64,000 nt of DNA from Typha latifolia (GCA_019914945.1 CM034099.1:7130001-7194000); one strand, 5' to 3'; counted from the stretch's first letter, positions 12,901 through 27,799 are shown. The notes: generated by a model from the sequence alone, not told the origin. Made by a program: numbers and translations.

Positions 12901-14697
12901 TGAACATTGCATCTTTTCTGAAGAATGTTTTCTCTGTGAGTGCAAGTTCATCTCCACACTTTGTTTTTCCAACACTGGTTTTAAATATAATTGAAGAGGC
13001 ATGTGGTTTTAAATATGACCAGGTAACCATCATCACGGGATGCAATATTCTGCAGAACAATGCTGTGGTACTTATCTTCCTGTTCTTATATCAATATTAT
13101 GTTATTTAATATGATATGGGTGTCTCATTTCACCCAGGGATCTTTATTAGAGTGATCAGGGAAGGGTTGTGCAGTTGAGAAGCAATAGACACACCTATCC
13201 TTTGATAGCTCACCTAGATGGCTCTTCCTTTATTCCTATTTGCTTACTTCTTTGGCTTCCTTTTGGGCTCTTTTTTGGCCCACCAGGAAGTGCCAATACT
13301 AGCTATTTGCATTGTGCTTAGCACACATGTCCTTTCTCTTCTTATTCGTTTCTGCATAGTACATTATTACAGACAATTTTATTCTCTAACCATTTAAGAC
13401 GTTAACAGCCTCAGGACCAAAGAGGCGCTGCTAATGGTATCTCCATAACTGCAATGTCTATTTTTAAAGCTGCTGCTCCAGCAGGTGGAGGGGCACTGTA
13501 AGTAAATAAGCAATCTATATTATTTGAAGTACGACATGTTTCTAGTACATAATAATAGTGGTAACACATCATATAATTTTGTTATTACTAATAATTCAGG
13601 GTGTATAGTCAAGGTTTCCAGCATACCAAGCAATAAATTCCAGTGTTCTTTAGCTTTTATTTGCCGATACATTGTGGTCTTATTGTCAAACTTGAATTCC
13701 AATGTTCTTTAATTCCAGTGTTCTTTAGCTTTTAGCAGTATCTCACTCTTTTGCATGCACTAAAATCTTTAGACCTTTTTAACTCAAACTATAAGCAAGA
13801 TATTCTTTTTGAAGATTCAAAGTCGTCAGTACAATTTAGACATCCAACTAAAGTTATGACACCAACATTATATTACCTTGTCGAGAACTAAAGAAGAACA
13901 TGTTGAAATGATCTACGGATCACTCATTATGATTCATTTTGTATTTTATGGAGAACTGTTAGTATGTGGACATGTTTTATCCTGAACTTTTATTCTGTAT
14001 TTTTGGAACCTTGAGTTGCCAATGCACACTACATCACGAAACAGTTATTTCTCTTAATGAAATATTTTCAAATTTTTTCATGGGACGTTTCCTGCACACT
14101 AGATATTCTGGTTGATTATGCTCTTTATTACTTTACATGTTCTTGCAGATTTTCATGGGCTCAAAAGCGTCAAAAGGCTTCTGTTTTACCAGGTATTTTA
14201 CAGACAACTCTGCTTATTCAAGAATAGTGTACCTTTTGATGTTAGTTATTGGTGAGCGTAATGCCTGTAGTTGAATGTAGTATCTCATAAATTTGCAAGT
14301 GATGTTAATTGGTAAGGAACCTCATCAACCATACAATTACAGGCTAACAAGAAATACTTTTACTCACCAAAGTTGATAGGGGAGTTTCCAACTCTATTTT
14401 GATCCTCGCAATATGATATAGTCTTAATACCTGATTCTAGATGTTATAACTTGATAGAAATTTTGGATTCAAATTCTGGTTGGAATTTTACTCAGAAAAT
14501 GTTTGAATTGAGCTCTCCTTTTCTTTTCAAACCTAACATATTTCTGAAAATGTTTGAATTTATTTGGTAACTTTGACTGATATCTTTTCAATATTATTTA
14601 TGCAGGCGATCATATGGTTTTCTTCGTCTTAAATGTTGTCGGTCTATTCGCCCTTTTATTGACCTGCAAACAATTTCTGACTAAACCCGCCTTCTGA
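7000..14697 (+). CDS. ZIFL: ZIF1-like (ZIFL) major facilitator transporter, 17 exons
   Basis: Exons: 7000-7144, 7512-7552, 8559-8619, 8728-8830, 8954-9056, 9145-9198, 9304-9366, 9624-9673, 9765-9840, 11659-11868, 12224-12311, 12653-12738, 12828-12935, 13023-13067, 13409-13497, 14149-14192, 14606-14697. All introns are GT-AG and the frame is continuous, giving 485 aa, normal for the family. The N-terminus carries the ZIFL Cys motif YYENCPGC (Cys18, Cys21). The MFS loop 2-3 signature [12 protein letters not shown] and the antiporter-like motif [16 protein letters not shown] follow. The central cytosolic loop begins ETLHMHP, and the second half has [10 protein letters not shown] and QNNAV. About 12 membrane helices are expected. 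Arabidopsis ZIF1/ZIFL members act at tonoplast or plasma membrane in nicotianamine/zinc, K+ or auxin-related transport as proton-coupled carriers; the substrate here cannot be read from sequence. Intron 9 (1818 bp) holds no recognised gene. The start was chosen because [12 protein letters not shown] leads directly into the Cys motif. Confidence 0.93.
9618..9623 (+). promoter_or_regulatory. Tandem NAGNAG splice acceptor at ZIFL exon 8
   Basis: The acceptor reads GTAGTAG before CCTGCAGAG. Use of the second AG gives the family sequence FLAQ-PAEKYP. Use of the first AG would add TAG in frame directly after the phase-0 junction, ending translation. Confidence 0.7.
12382..12407. repeat. (TG)13 microsatellite in ZIFL intron 11
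   Basis: Uninterrupted TG dinucleotide run, followed by degenerate TG/CG repeats to about 12435. Confidence 0.95.
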
Positions 14698-15592
14698 AAT
14701 AGTAATACGCAGATCTGCTGCTCAGCTCAAGTGTAGTTGTCTGATTGTATCTTCTCCTTTCATCTGAGGTTTTTTTCCTTCTTATTTTCCTTTTCTTTTG
14801 CCTCGAAACTTCAGATGCAATTAGGATGGATGCATTTGAAGGCTTATCACAACAAGCTAGAAATATCGGCTTACACAACTCAAGCCGGCAGCCCTTAACA
14901 TAAGCTCTGTTGGTTTTCTACAATGTACCACTTCTATGATCATTCCTCCTGTGCCACAATACTTTCTCTTTATCTTTAACTTTGTTATCAAAAGAATTAG
15001 ATCCATATTCTCTTATCTTTTTCTTTTTGCCCTTTTCTGGAGAGTGCTCAAAGTAGCTTCAGCCTTCTTCTCTGGTATTCCACTACTTGGGATGGTAAGA
15101 CTGCCTACTTGTGGCAATGACATTTCCAAAAAAAGAGTCCTTTTCTTTTCTACATTGGGACTTGTTTTGTTTTGTTTTTATTTTGGAGAAGACTAAAAAT
15201 TTAATAGTGTCCCAATTAAATTGATGTCTACTACTCTGGGTATATACTCAATCCTCAATCCATCATATAATGTCAGAATAGCAGATAATGTAAGATTGAT
15301 ATTTATGTATACAAAATTAGTGCATGGAGATAGTTACATTATTCAACTTGTCTAATTATCCTATAAAAGTAAATAAGATAATGTTATACTTTTTCCGCCA
15401 ACTAGATCGATCGATCACTAGATAGGACAAAGTATCTTTGTGGTCCTAAGTACGACTGGAAGCTGCATGACAGAGACTTGGCTAGGCTTTGCCCCATATA
15501 TATCCTCTTTATTTAAGTCTCTTTACCAAGGACAAGGATTCATTACCTTACCCACGATTGGAAGAATTTCTATATATAGGGAGAAATCATGG
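14698..15592. other. ZIFL 3' flank, no further gene
   Basis: ZIFL 3'UTR followed by AT-rich sequence. Short ORFs here have no recognisable motifs. Confidence 0.5.
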
Positions 15593-15983
15593 GAGTTTTT
15601 GACCAAATTAGCCCCGTTCTAATTTATTTTTATTAAAATAAATTATTTCTTAATTTCATTATTAATTGGGGTTTAATTTATGCAGTTCTAATAAAAATGC
15701 TGAACTAATTAATATTTTATCTCTAAGTAAAAAATGCTAATTAATTTAGAATTTTTATCTAGTCCTAAAATACTGAACTGATCAACACAACATTTTATGT
15801 ATATAAAATTTTTTAACTTAATTTTTCAATAATAAAAAAATTTATTGCCTAGCGATAAAAATAAATTCTAAACTAATTAGTATTTTTAAAAATACTAATT
15901 AATTTAGTGCTTTTGTTACAAGAGAGAGTCTATTTTAATAAAATAAATAAATAAATAAAGTGGTCTAGTTTAGTCAAAATCTC
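15593..15983. mobile_element. MITE, copy 2, same family as 6273-6597
   Basis: A 391-bp non-coding unit starts GAGTTTTTGACCAAATTAGCC and ends in an imperfect inverted copy (GAGATTTTGACTAAACTAGACC on the other strand). Its interior repeats the AAAAATGCTGAACT motif of copy 1. Flanks AAATCATGG and AAATTACCG match at 6 of 9 positions, so the target duplication is decayed. It is older than or as diverged as copy 1 and carries no transposase. Confidence 0.65.
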
Positions 15984-16700
15984 AAATTACCGTAGATTCC
16001 AACGGTCCGGATTTTGTCTGTCGTGATCTACTTACCTGGGAAAGATGGCAATATGATTTAAATGGGCCTACTTTTGTTAAATAAACATATATACTCAATT
16101 AGAAAGTTGGTGACTTGGTAATACAAAATAAAATTATTTATTTAAATTAGTAAATAATTTTTAAATAAAAAAAGTCACAGACACTATTAACTTTAGATGA
16201 AAACCTAATAGTTAAAAGTGCTGGGGAAAAGTAATAAGAAATAAAAGTGTACAACTAAAATAATTCTGATTCAAAGTAAAAGAAGTAAAACATAATTAAA
16301 TCGATAAATAAAATAAATTTTCTTACAGTTGTAGAGATACGAAAGTAATAACAGCAGCATTTGGAATTTAATTATATTTAATTTTTTTAATTTATAATAA
16401 CTAAATTACAAAAATCTCATTATATTGAAACCGATATGAGACTATATTTAAAACACGGATAGACAATCCATATTATTTTTTCCGAATAATTTGCAATCCT
16501 ACTCTATAATCATCTATTGAGAAACATGAACCAAAATTTATTTATTAAAGCGGAAATTATCTTGCTTATTATTCCATTTTCCCGTCCTTAACGGTCATTA
16601 TGAAAATAGTAAGGGGGTAAATTCGACAATCCGGATAAAAGATGGCGATTAAATCGCAGCGTGTGATTGCGATGGGCGCCGTTAAAAACGCGATCGTCCC
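15984..16700. other. Calmodulin upstream region
   Basis: AT-rich DNA without ORFs of interest. GC content rises abruptly from about 16640, where the calmodulin proximal promoter begins. Confidence 0.4.
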
Positions 16701-16707
16701 TATAAAG
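16701..16707 (+). promoter_or_regulatory. TATA box of the calmodulin gene
   Basis: TATAAAG in a locally GC-rich promoter, 131 bp before the start codon, which predicts a 5'UTR of roughly 100 nt that includes the pyrimidine-rich (TCT)n run. Confidence 0.6.
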
Positions 16708-16773
16708 CGGTTGTGGAATTCCCGGACCCGGGGGCACAAATCACTCCTCTCCTCCCTTTGTTCTCTATTCCTC

Positions 16774-16800
16774 TCTTCTTCTTCTTCTTCTTCTTCTTCT
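16774..16800. repeat. (TCT)9 in calmodulin 5'UTR
   Basis: Uninterrupted TCT trinucleotide run between the TATA box and the ATG. CT-rich 5'UTR tracts are common in strongly expressed plant genes. Confidence 0.9.
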
Positions 16801-16837
16801 CCTTTCGCTTTTTCTCTTGCACGATCTCCGAGGCGCC

Positions 16838-18839
<2,002 letters not shown>

Positions 18840-19817
18840 GCCACCATGTAACTTTAAAAATGAGGAAATCTCATGGCTGATCTACAAACTGCATATCTAT
18901 TTCCTCTTCTGGAAGATAAAAGAAAGGATGACATTGCCTTGTTATCTCTATTCGGTGTTAAATCACACTGTTCATCCATCTTTTGTGTATCTGTCATGCT
19001 TGTTTTCCTCGTTGATGTTTCGTTTTTGCTTGGATATATCTGTTGTCCTATCTCTTTTGTTCTTTCGTGCTACCATTGAACAATGAACGTCCTGCTTGAC
19101 TTCAAATTCGGTGGATCACTTCTTTTCTTTAATAGTGCTTACAATATATTTCTGCTGCTATCTGCTTTTGTATCATATGATTGAGAAATGCTATCATGTG
19201 GTTCTATTGTGTGGTGGTTACATGATAAAATTCTGCTGGTAATCAGTTTAATGGACGTTCTTTTTCCCCTATTCTCTGATACAGGTGGGCTTGCCTTTAA
19301 GATTCTTCTACCTTTTCTAGATTAGATTTTACTTGCCAGATGCTCAAAAGATTAGATTTATTTGCCAGATGCTCAAAAGCGGCCGGCGGATGGCATGGTC
19401 AATGTTTGGTCGATTGCATATTATATTATGTTGTCAAATTTTGGCATATGAAAATGGTCTTCTTAAATTTCATAATTCGAGCCCAAAGTTCGACTTAGTT
19501 GGGCTTCGGGCAAGCTGAGAAGGATCCACGACTCTCCTAAGAAAATGAAACAATGTACACCAATATTGAGGGGCTGAAGAGAGTTTTGTTCCAAAGATGT
19601 TTGCAGAAAATTTCCCGAAATCCCTCTTTTATAAAGATCAAAACGTGTGAATCCCAAGTTGGGCTGTCAGAAAAAAAAAAGAAAAGAAAAGAAGAGGAAT
19701 ATACAAAACTCCCAGGTGTCTGACTGATGCACTTGAGGGATCATGAGATTTGTAGTCAGAAAGAATGCGAGAAACTATTAAGTAAGCTGCCACTGGGTTC
19801 AGACCATAAATCCCACA
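18840..19817. other. Convergent intergenic space, calmodulin / RING gene
   Basis: Holds the 3'UTRs of two convergent genes. A near-perfect 29-30-bp tandem duplication lies at 19320-19378. No ORF with recognisable content. Confidence 0.6.
19320..19378. repeat. Two-copy 30-bp tandem repeat
   Basis: GATTAGATTT followed by TTGCCAGATGCTCAAAA occurs twice in a row (19320-19349 and 19350-19378), differing by a one-base indel and a substitution near the middle. Confidence 0.85.
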
Positions 19818-21251
19818 CTAGACAAGTTCATCGCCTTCAAGAATGTTGTATTTGCAGAGCGGGCATGTTGCGTTGATCCGGAGCCATTTGATGATGCATC
19901 TTGAGTGGAAATGGTGGTTGCAGGGTAGTACGTGCAACTCTGCATCATCTTCATACTGGTTAAGGCAAATGCAGCATTCCTACAAAAGCAGATTAAAGGG
20001 TTGGAAAATCTACCAGCATATAACAGAAGCTATTTTATCTCTCAATAACTTCAATTCACAGATACGGAATTGAAGTTGTCATAACAGCAATTGCGAGTGA
20101 CTGCACAGAGGGTAAAGAACTGGGCAAAATGATGCAGCAACATACATCATAAGCTTCAACGTCAACTCTACTGGTGACAAACGGTTCACCTGAACAACAG
20201 TTGAACAAGATAACAGCAATAACATCATTCACAGAAACCGTCAAAAGATTCAAGAACATCATGTCATTGTTGGTTAGAGCTATAGATATTTTGCCACATA
20301 ATTCTTTTTTTCGGTAAATGGTAGCCATTGCATTATCTATGTGCTTTGACAATACTAAATGACTGATAATTTAGGTGGTCAGATGACCAAACAATTATGT
20401 GAAAGACTACAGATAATATAAGCACATAATTATATTATAAGATAGAGCACAGTTGTCAAATGATTGTGGATAAGGTGAGCATATAGTTATCTTTTCTGAT
20501 AGTTAGCTTGAGATGAGCTTATAGTTATATTTTCTGGTATTTGCACGGCCATTACTGGATAAATAAAATATATCAGTTTATATATGACCAGATTAAGTTA
20601 ACCATCCATAGCCTATATTAATGGTCAATCTCGCGCTCTCTCAAGTTCTCTGCATGGAGTTAAATCCGTATGAAATTTCAAAGAAGTAACCAATTCCATA
20701 TAATGAAGAAAAAAGAAATAAAGCAGAAGAAACCTGCAAATAAAAGACCGCATTCTAACAGAATTTACTGAGTATAGAGTAAAATGTACCGAATCTTCAA
20801 GAGGAAGTGCAAGATCATCGGCAGTTTCCTGGTTATCTAATGTTACTACAATCTCATGCTCCCTCAGAGCAAAGTTCCCTGGTTGGTTGTCCCGGTGGAA
20901 TCGGAATCTAGGAAGAGAGCTGAGATCAACATCTGATGCTCCTTGGCTGGTCACAGCTGACAAAAATAGTAGGATACATGGCAAGCAACAGCATAGAGCT
21001 ATACCAACTACGCAAGCCAGGATGATGCAAAATATTGCAAAGAACACATCAAATGCCAAGAACACCACTGCTAACCTGCGCATTGCCCAAAAGAGAGCTC
21101 TCTAAAATATCAAGAGAAGCCATATGGACAAACAAGTAAAAAGGACATATTTATTAATCTGCAACAACGGGATAGGAGCAAGTACTCTCTCTGTAGAAGG
21201 AATATCCAGCAAACAATTTCATGCATACCCTTTTAAGAGAAAGTCAGCGTT

Positions 21252-21282
<31 letters not shown>

Positions 21283-22823
21283 CAGAGAGAGAGTTGAGTT
21301 TGCATCTTCATAATGGAGCACCAGTTGGCTGAAAACAATCTAAAATACCTAACTATTCAATAGCAAAATCCCTTCCGACAGACAAGCATAAGAAAATGCA
21401 TGATACCTTCAAATTTTCTAATTTAGATATACACATAAGTATAGAATCTCCAAAAACACATGATTTTTGGTTGCTATCTACTTTAAGCATTGTGGATAAT
21501 TGATTTCAGCCCAGTGTGGTTCATCACTAATTTTTGGGGCTAGGAGAATCAAGGCTTCTGTTTTACTGTTCCATTATATGTCATATGACTCATATCACCT
21601 GTGCCACTTTGAATTAAGAGAAGGTTCCTTCTTCCCTTGCTCAATTTGTTCCCTCTTTCCCACCTTGTTGCATTGTATATAAACTATATATTGTAGATAT
21701 ATCGTGGAAAGCTCAAATTAACCAAAACATCATGCTTTTGGACAAAATACATTACTATGAAAGTAATCCCTTTGTAAGTTGATGTTATAGTCCAAAAGTT
21801 CTGATCAGTGCATGGTTGGATTGTCGGTTTCTATTTATCAATTTATATCAGCTCTACGTTTTTCTCAATATTCAGGCAGTCCATTTATTCAACGTCACTC
21901 GTATTAACTTTAGTTATACAACTCCCTGGAATTGTTACTGACATACCAGTAGAGATGCGGGGCATCTTGTAGAAGTGCTTGCCCGCCAAGAACAATCCAA
22001 TAAAACCCCAGAAGCCACCAGAGAAATGATATCATGGCATTCAGAGATTCCAATTTCTTCAGGGATCTGCAATGGGGACCAATATGTACAAAAGGTCAGT
22101 TCCATCAAAATTATATAATATTCATCTGACAACCCACCCTAATTTAACAAATTACAAAGCCAACAATCCAATCCCAGCTCAATTCCTCCTCTCCCATCTC
22201 CAATCCTCTATAACTCTCCCCAGTAGAGGATTCCCATCCCTCCCCTCTTCTGTAAATGTACTTGAAAAAGGAGTCGTCAGACGTAAATATAAACACAAAA
22301 AAGATAGGTTTCTTTTTCTCCCGCACTAAGGCTAAAACATAGATGGTAAAAACGAAAACTTTAGGAAATGAGACTACCTGCTCTCATGGGAATCTTCCAA
22401 TTCATCCTCTTCCACGTCCACATCCACCTCCATTGTACTCCCCATCCTCGCTCTCCTCCGCCTCTCCCTTCTCCCATACTCAAAGCAAACAAACCCCGCG
22501 TGCATCAAGCACTGGATCGCGTACCCAAACACCCAAGCCCTAATCGGTGTCGAGGGCTTCTCCCTCGCCGTCGAGAGCAGCACCGACACCGCCACGAGCA
22601 CGAACACCAAATTCCACGCGACGTCGAGGACGACGACCGGCTTCGAGTATCCCCAGTCGTAGTGCCTCTCCTCCGCCGGTGTATCCGCCGGCCGCAGCCA
22701 TGACCTAGCTCCGGCGCCGCCGCCGCGGAAGAGGTGGAGGTGGTGGTTGAGGAGGAGAGGGGCAGTGGCGGCTAACAAACGCCGCGGTGTTCTAGGAGAG
22801 GGATCGGAACTGGAATCCTCCAT
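19818..22823 (-). CDS. Membrane RING-H2 E3 ubiquitin ligase (At1g63170/RIE1-like)
   Basis: Exons on the minus strand: 22823-22378, 22066-21947, 21075-20790 and 19979-19818, continuous frame, 337 aa. The N-terminal third is followed by a conserved [16 protein letters not shown] segment and hydrophobic helices (about residues 62-80 and 94-112), then further helices in [15 protein letters not shown] and [25 protein letters not shown]. The C-terminal RING is C286-x2-C289, C304-x-H306-x2-H309-x2-C312, C323-x2-C326 with the PCNHHFH core, so it is of the H2 type. This architecture matches a plant family of multi-pass membrane E3 ligases; the RING should recruit E2-ubiquitin on the cytosolic face, and the substrate is unknown. 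The exon 3 acceptor at GCGCAG was chosen because it restores [14 protein letters not shown]; acceptors further upstream in frame would introduce stops or break the phase. Confidence 0.9.
21255..21282. repeat. (AC)14 microsatellite in RING gene intron 2
   Basis: Uninterrupted AC run followed by a short GA run. Confidence 0.95.
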
Positions 22824-24735
22824 TAGAGCTGGGAATGGAGGATTGCGGAAGGAGGACGAAGGAGAGGAATTGAGCCGGGCTTGGATTGTTCACTTGTTTG
22901 GATTTTGTATATTGTTAAATTAGGAGGGCTTTTCAGAGAAAGAGAGGTACTAGGGGCTGGGATTTGGTTTCGGGGGAGCGGATTCTCTGCAAAGCAAAAC
23001 GTAGAAAAACTTGTCGCACTGGTACCTGGCAGCTTCTCATTAGTTTTTAAAGTAGTCTTCAGGTACGAATGTCGGATGTCTTGTACCCTGGATTTCGAGC
23101 ATACGAGTTATTGGTTAATGACTTATGGACAAATGTCAGTTTTCTAAGGGAGAGTTCTTCAAACGCGGATTAGTTTTAGCTGGCATCGCCAGCTTTATAG
23201 AAAGTTGGCAATAATATTTGAGGTTGGATTTTTTTTAAAATTTTTTATTTAAGAGTATCTTGTTAGTATGATATTATTTAGAGAAGATTATTTGGATTCT
23301 TTATAACCCTAACTAAATTAATTTCTCAATTAATCTCAAAAGTTTTATTAATTTTTTGAGTGGTTTGCCGTAAAAATATTGCGCATTTTAACTTATTTTA
23401 AATTTTCTTTTCATGACAATTATTTTTTATTATCCTATTACTTTTGATAATTTTAAATTACCCTAAATAAAATATAAATTTTGGACGAAGATTAGAGTGG
23501 TTCTAATTGATAGTGGTATGAAACAAAACTTGAATTAAATAATATATCTTGCAAGTTTCAGTTGATATTGTTCTATTTCAGACGAAACTTCAAATCATGA
23601 GTTGGTATTCATTCAAGTTATGTCCGAAAGAGAGATCTTTTATTTTATTTAACTTACATCTTGCTTCTATGTATATAAAAATTTATTAATTTTGTTTTTG
23701 AAAGTCACCATCCTCCATTATATGTAAATTACGAAACAATGTAATTTATGTATGTTTAAAACTCTACATTTGATACCTTGCTTATAGAAAAATTATGAAA
23801 TAGAGACAGTCTAAATACAATGTGCTCCAAATTATTTTAAATATATATATACTTTTGACTCGATTTTATTATACAACCGATTGAATTTGACCCAATTATA
23901 TCCCTAGACGTGGTCGCCAACGAATCAAGAATAGTTTGAAATCTTGCATGATGTTTAGCCTTGTAGCAGGAGATATCATCTTCTTGCAAGGAGGTCTGGT
24001 GACAGCCATGCAAATGTTTTTAGTTCAATAAAAAGAAGAAAAAAAACATAACATCTACGCAAACAACTTCCACCACGCACTAGAATTCTAAATTCAAAGT
24101 CTATGGAAGGTGATTGGGGAGTTGTTGGGAAGCTGTTATGGAAGGTGATTGGGGAGTTGTTGGGAAGCTGTTTTTAAGCATATAAAATAAATTAACAAAT
24201 ATTATTATCCATATAATTAGGTAGATGAGATGAGATCGTTTGTTAACTTTCAAACATGTCTATAGGCTTGTTTCGCGGATCTCTACTTAGATAAGAAAGA
24301 ATCAATATGAAAAACACAAGACGAGCATATCTGGTTAAGAGATAATTTATGGAAGTTGGGATAAGTGGGCAAAGGCCTGTTAGACTTGTCGAAGTTGGGA
24401 TGAGTGGGCAAAAGCCCGTTGATTTATGCTTTTAGTTCATACTTATATATGTGTGGCTTAATATTTAAGACAAGCATATCTGAGGGTAGAGTATTTCCTA
24501 TGTTGCGCACTTCATATTAGACTTGAGCTTAACCAGGCCAAAGTTAGGCTTGAGTCAATTTCTACTTTTTTTTTTTATCATGAAAGGATAGCACATAGTA
24601 AGGGTTCACAAGCAAAGGAAGTAGTGATTAGGAAGGAGGGAGAGGACAACGATGAAGAAATACCTCTACTAGAGAGAAGAGTAGGAGTTCGTTAGAGGCG
24701 ACAATAGAAATACCTCTACTAGAGAGGAGGAAGAA
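22824..24735. other. RING gene promoter side and AT-rich intergenic DNA
   Basis: The upstream region of the minus-strand RING gene, then AT-rich sequence with no gene. It contains a perfect 35-bp tandem duplication (24102-24171), an imperfect duplicated motif around GGGATAAGTGGGCAAA (24352-24425) and a repeated AAATACCTCTACTAGAGAG motif just before 24731. Confidence 0.6.
24102..24171. repeat. Perfect 35-bp tandem duplication
   Basis: The unit starting TATGGAAGGTGATTGGGG is present twice head to tail (24102-24136, 24137-24171) with no difference, which indicates a recent duplication. Confidence 0.95.
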
Positions 24736-27420
24736 TGTAACGTCCCCGTCCGGCACGGGCACGTGCACGCCCACGCGCCCACACGGCACGCGCGGCGCAC
24801 GCGACAGGACGGGCGGGACCCATCACGCACAGATATTCTCCTGTACACATATAATCATAACATCATTAAATACTACCTGCTAACATATCCATAATCACAT
24901 AACCCATCACCAATTAAATTATATTATTAACTAAATAAACCTGTTAACATATGAATATTCCAGTCCACAATAATATACATTAAACCACTACATAATCTGG
25001 CAGGACCCACACAGGCCATAACAAACCATCAAGATACAACTACAACGACTAATATAAGAGTACACTATGATTCGACATGTATTATACAATTCATCGTCTA
25101 ATACAACAGAGTACAAATATCAAATACTGATACAACTCAGTTCCTATATAAATTATCATCTATACCGTCTCGCATCTATAGCTCACCTCATCATCGCTCT
25201 AAAATATTTTCTCAAGATATCTCAAGTCGCAATCACATACCACGTATTTGAGGGGGTTAGAAAAAAATAAAGAGAGTCATGAACAAAAGGCTCAGTGAAT
25301 AAACCTTACCCCAAATCAGTGATATCAAATAGAGAGTAAATCGTATACTAGATAATATGAATCAGAAAGAGCATCATGTCATGAATGAGTATATGAATGT
25401 TCCTCAATAATACATAAATGAAAAATAGATAATATGTCATGTCATAACTGATAGAATATATAATCATCGACAATGTATAAATAAATCTCCATGTCATACC
25501 ATCATCATAACTCTCTCTCAAATATGACATATGATGCATGTTGACCATGACCATGCTATGATATCAAATGCAACCATATATAATGCATATTGATCACTCG
25601 ATAATCGGGTAACCAAATGATAATGAAATCATATGCATTTCCCAACATCACAATCATCAATCATCACCGACATCTCGATATAATATCATCATACTAGACC
25701 ACTGTATACAGTTAACACCCGGTACCCAGTCTCAACATCATGCCCGAAGGCTCAGAGCATACTCTGCCATCCGCAGGGAGTATCTTAAATATAATCATAC
25801 CCCGCCACCTGCTAGGGTATCAACATCCATCCAGACCGGGCACCCACATAGTTGATAGAAATCTCGTGAGGATAACTTGCCACATATGCCATAGCGAATG
25901 ACATGTGTCCGAATATCTGCTGCGCACACAGACTAACGACCTCAGACGTAAGGCCAACAGGATCGCGACTATGTCGAGCGATCAATCATCCACCAAGCGC
26001 GTCATAACCCTCGTGCCCACTCGGGTATTCTCACGCTTTCTATCAACTATCCTATCAATCATATTTTATGCTTTCCTTCTAAATGACAGATCATATGCAT
26101 ATATCCAGTACGATAATAAGTCAATGCATAACAGGAATTTAGGTGGAATAAGAATCAAGAGAAAATGATGCAATGTAGTCTCCGACTATATCGTCAACAC
26201 ATGCATACTCATACTAATCTATTACATGTATACTCATGCTACAGATCAACTGGTATATAATCATAACAGTAGAATCATCTCTAATCATCTCTATATATAT
26301 CACCAATGTACTCATATCCCAGATCAACATAATCAAATGCATGATAAAATATGCTCGACTGTAATTATCTCTAGATAAAATTATATAATCATGCTGGAGG
26401 CCAAGACATGCATGTACATCATATATACTATAACCTAATTTGAGAAAGACGTTTAGGGGATAAGACTACTCACTACTACTGCAATTACTAAACCACCACT
26501 CGTTCACGTTGCTACAACCATGATCAAGCCTCGATTGTTAAGTCCACGGGGTCTTGAACATAGGGGGTCGGAATATAAAATTATTGAAGTAGTATGATGT
26601 TAGCCGTTTATCTGATTAAAATCCGTTCATGTAATATATGATAATTTAAAAGGTTTTAGAATTCCTGCTTATCTTTATAACTAGTTAGATTTTTAATTAC
26701 AAATAAAAAATTATAAATATAAATATAGATGAAAACCTAACTATAATTATATCTTGATTAATTAGAAATTACCTTATAAAATAATAAATAAATACATAAG
26801 CCTAGTATTTTATTTATTACAAAAATAACAATATATAATAAATTAATAGAATTACTTAAAATGTATATCATAAGAATATTAGAATATAAATCTGATAATT
26901 ATAATTTATAAATCTATCTATTAATCTAATATACATATAAGTAAATAAATAACTAAATAATTATACGTATGACCTATATTTATGTGTAATAGTTTATAAC
27001 ATAATCAATCATTAATTAATTATAATTAGCAATAATCATAATGATGAATACGTATTAACATAAATAATGTCTAAATCTATTTGTATTAATTAATACAGAA
27101 ATACCTAAGTAAAATAATGAATAATAAAAATTAACAAAAATATTAAGGGATCACCCTTACTAGTGTTGGGCTTGGCCCAGCACTGGCCTGCTACAATGCT
27201 GGGCCGAGCCCAGCACTATTGCAAAAAATAAGGAGAGAAGAAGCAGCTGAGGAAGAAGAAGAAGAAAGGGAGAAGGAAGAAGAAAAAGAGAAGAGAAGAA
27301 GGGGAGGGAGTTGCGGACCTGGGCTGGCGGGGAGGGCACTGGCCGCTGCTGGCTAGCCAGCGGCCGGCCTCTCGCCGGCGACTCAGCTCCGACGAGCCCG
27401 ACCCCGGGCAAGAAAGAGAA

Positions 27421-27464
<44 letters not shown>

Positions 27465-27794
27465 CTCACTGGCGGCGGCGACATCTCTAGGGAAGGTGTC
27501 GGTATAGAGAGAGAGTAGAGTGAGAGGGTGGCCGAGAGGGAGAGATAGAGAGAGAGAGATTTAGAGAGATAAAAGGCGGTGGAGGAGGGGTAGCGGCGGT
27601 GCCGGGGCCCGCCGAGGCCACCTGGTCACAGCCGGTTGGCTACGATAGCGGCCGCGGGCGCGTGGCGCCCCACCATGCAAGCTACGTGAGCAGCTTGTAT
27701 GGGCACGAGGCTGGCCACAGTGTGGCCGGTTGCATCGTGCCCCTTAGTTATTTATTTATTATTTATTTTATTTTTTTAAGATTGGGTTGTTACA
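24736..27794. mobile_element. Probable solo LTR of an LTR retrotransposon, 3.06 kb
   Basis: The unit begins TGTAACGTCC and ends GGTTGTTACA, so it has the TG...CA termini and short inverted TGTAAC/GTTACA ends of an LTR. It is flanked on both sides by the identical 5-mer AAGAA (24731-24735 and 27795-27799), the usual retroviral-type integrase duplication. There is no gag-pol coding sequence, primer-binding site or second LTR in the window. The interior is AT-rich and non-coding, with a GC-rich 3' end and an (AG)20 run. Long LTRs of this size occur in Ty3 chromoviruses such as the Tekay group, but the family cannot be assigned. A short non-autonomous element with similar ends is an alternative. 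Confidence 0.72.
27423..27462. repeat. (AG)20 microsatellite inside the LTR
   Basis: Uninterrupted AG run, with further short AG runs to about 27570. Confidence 0.95.
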
Positions 27795-27799
27795 AAGAA

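Noticed and set aside
22368..22703. Plus-strand ORF of 111 codons
   Set aside because: Antisense to GC-rich exon 1 of the minus-strand RING gene; no motif.
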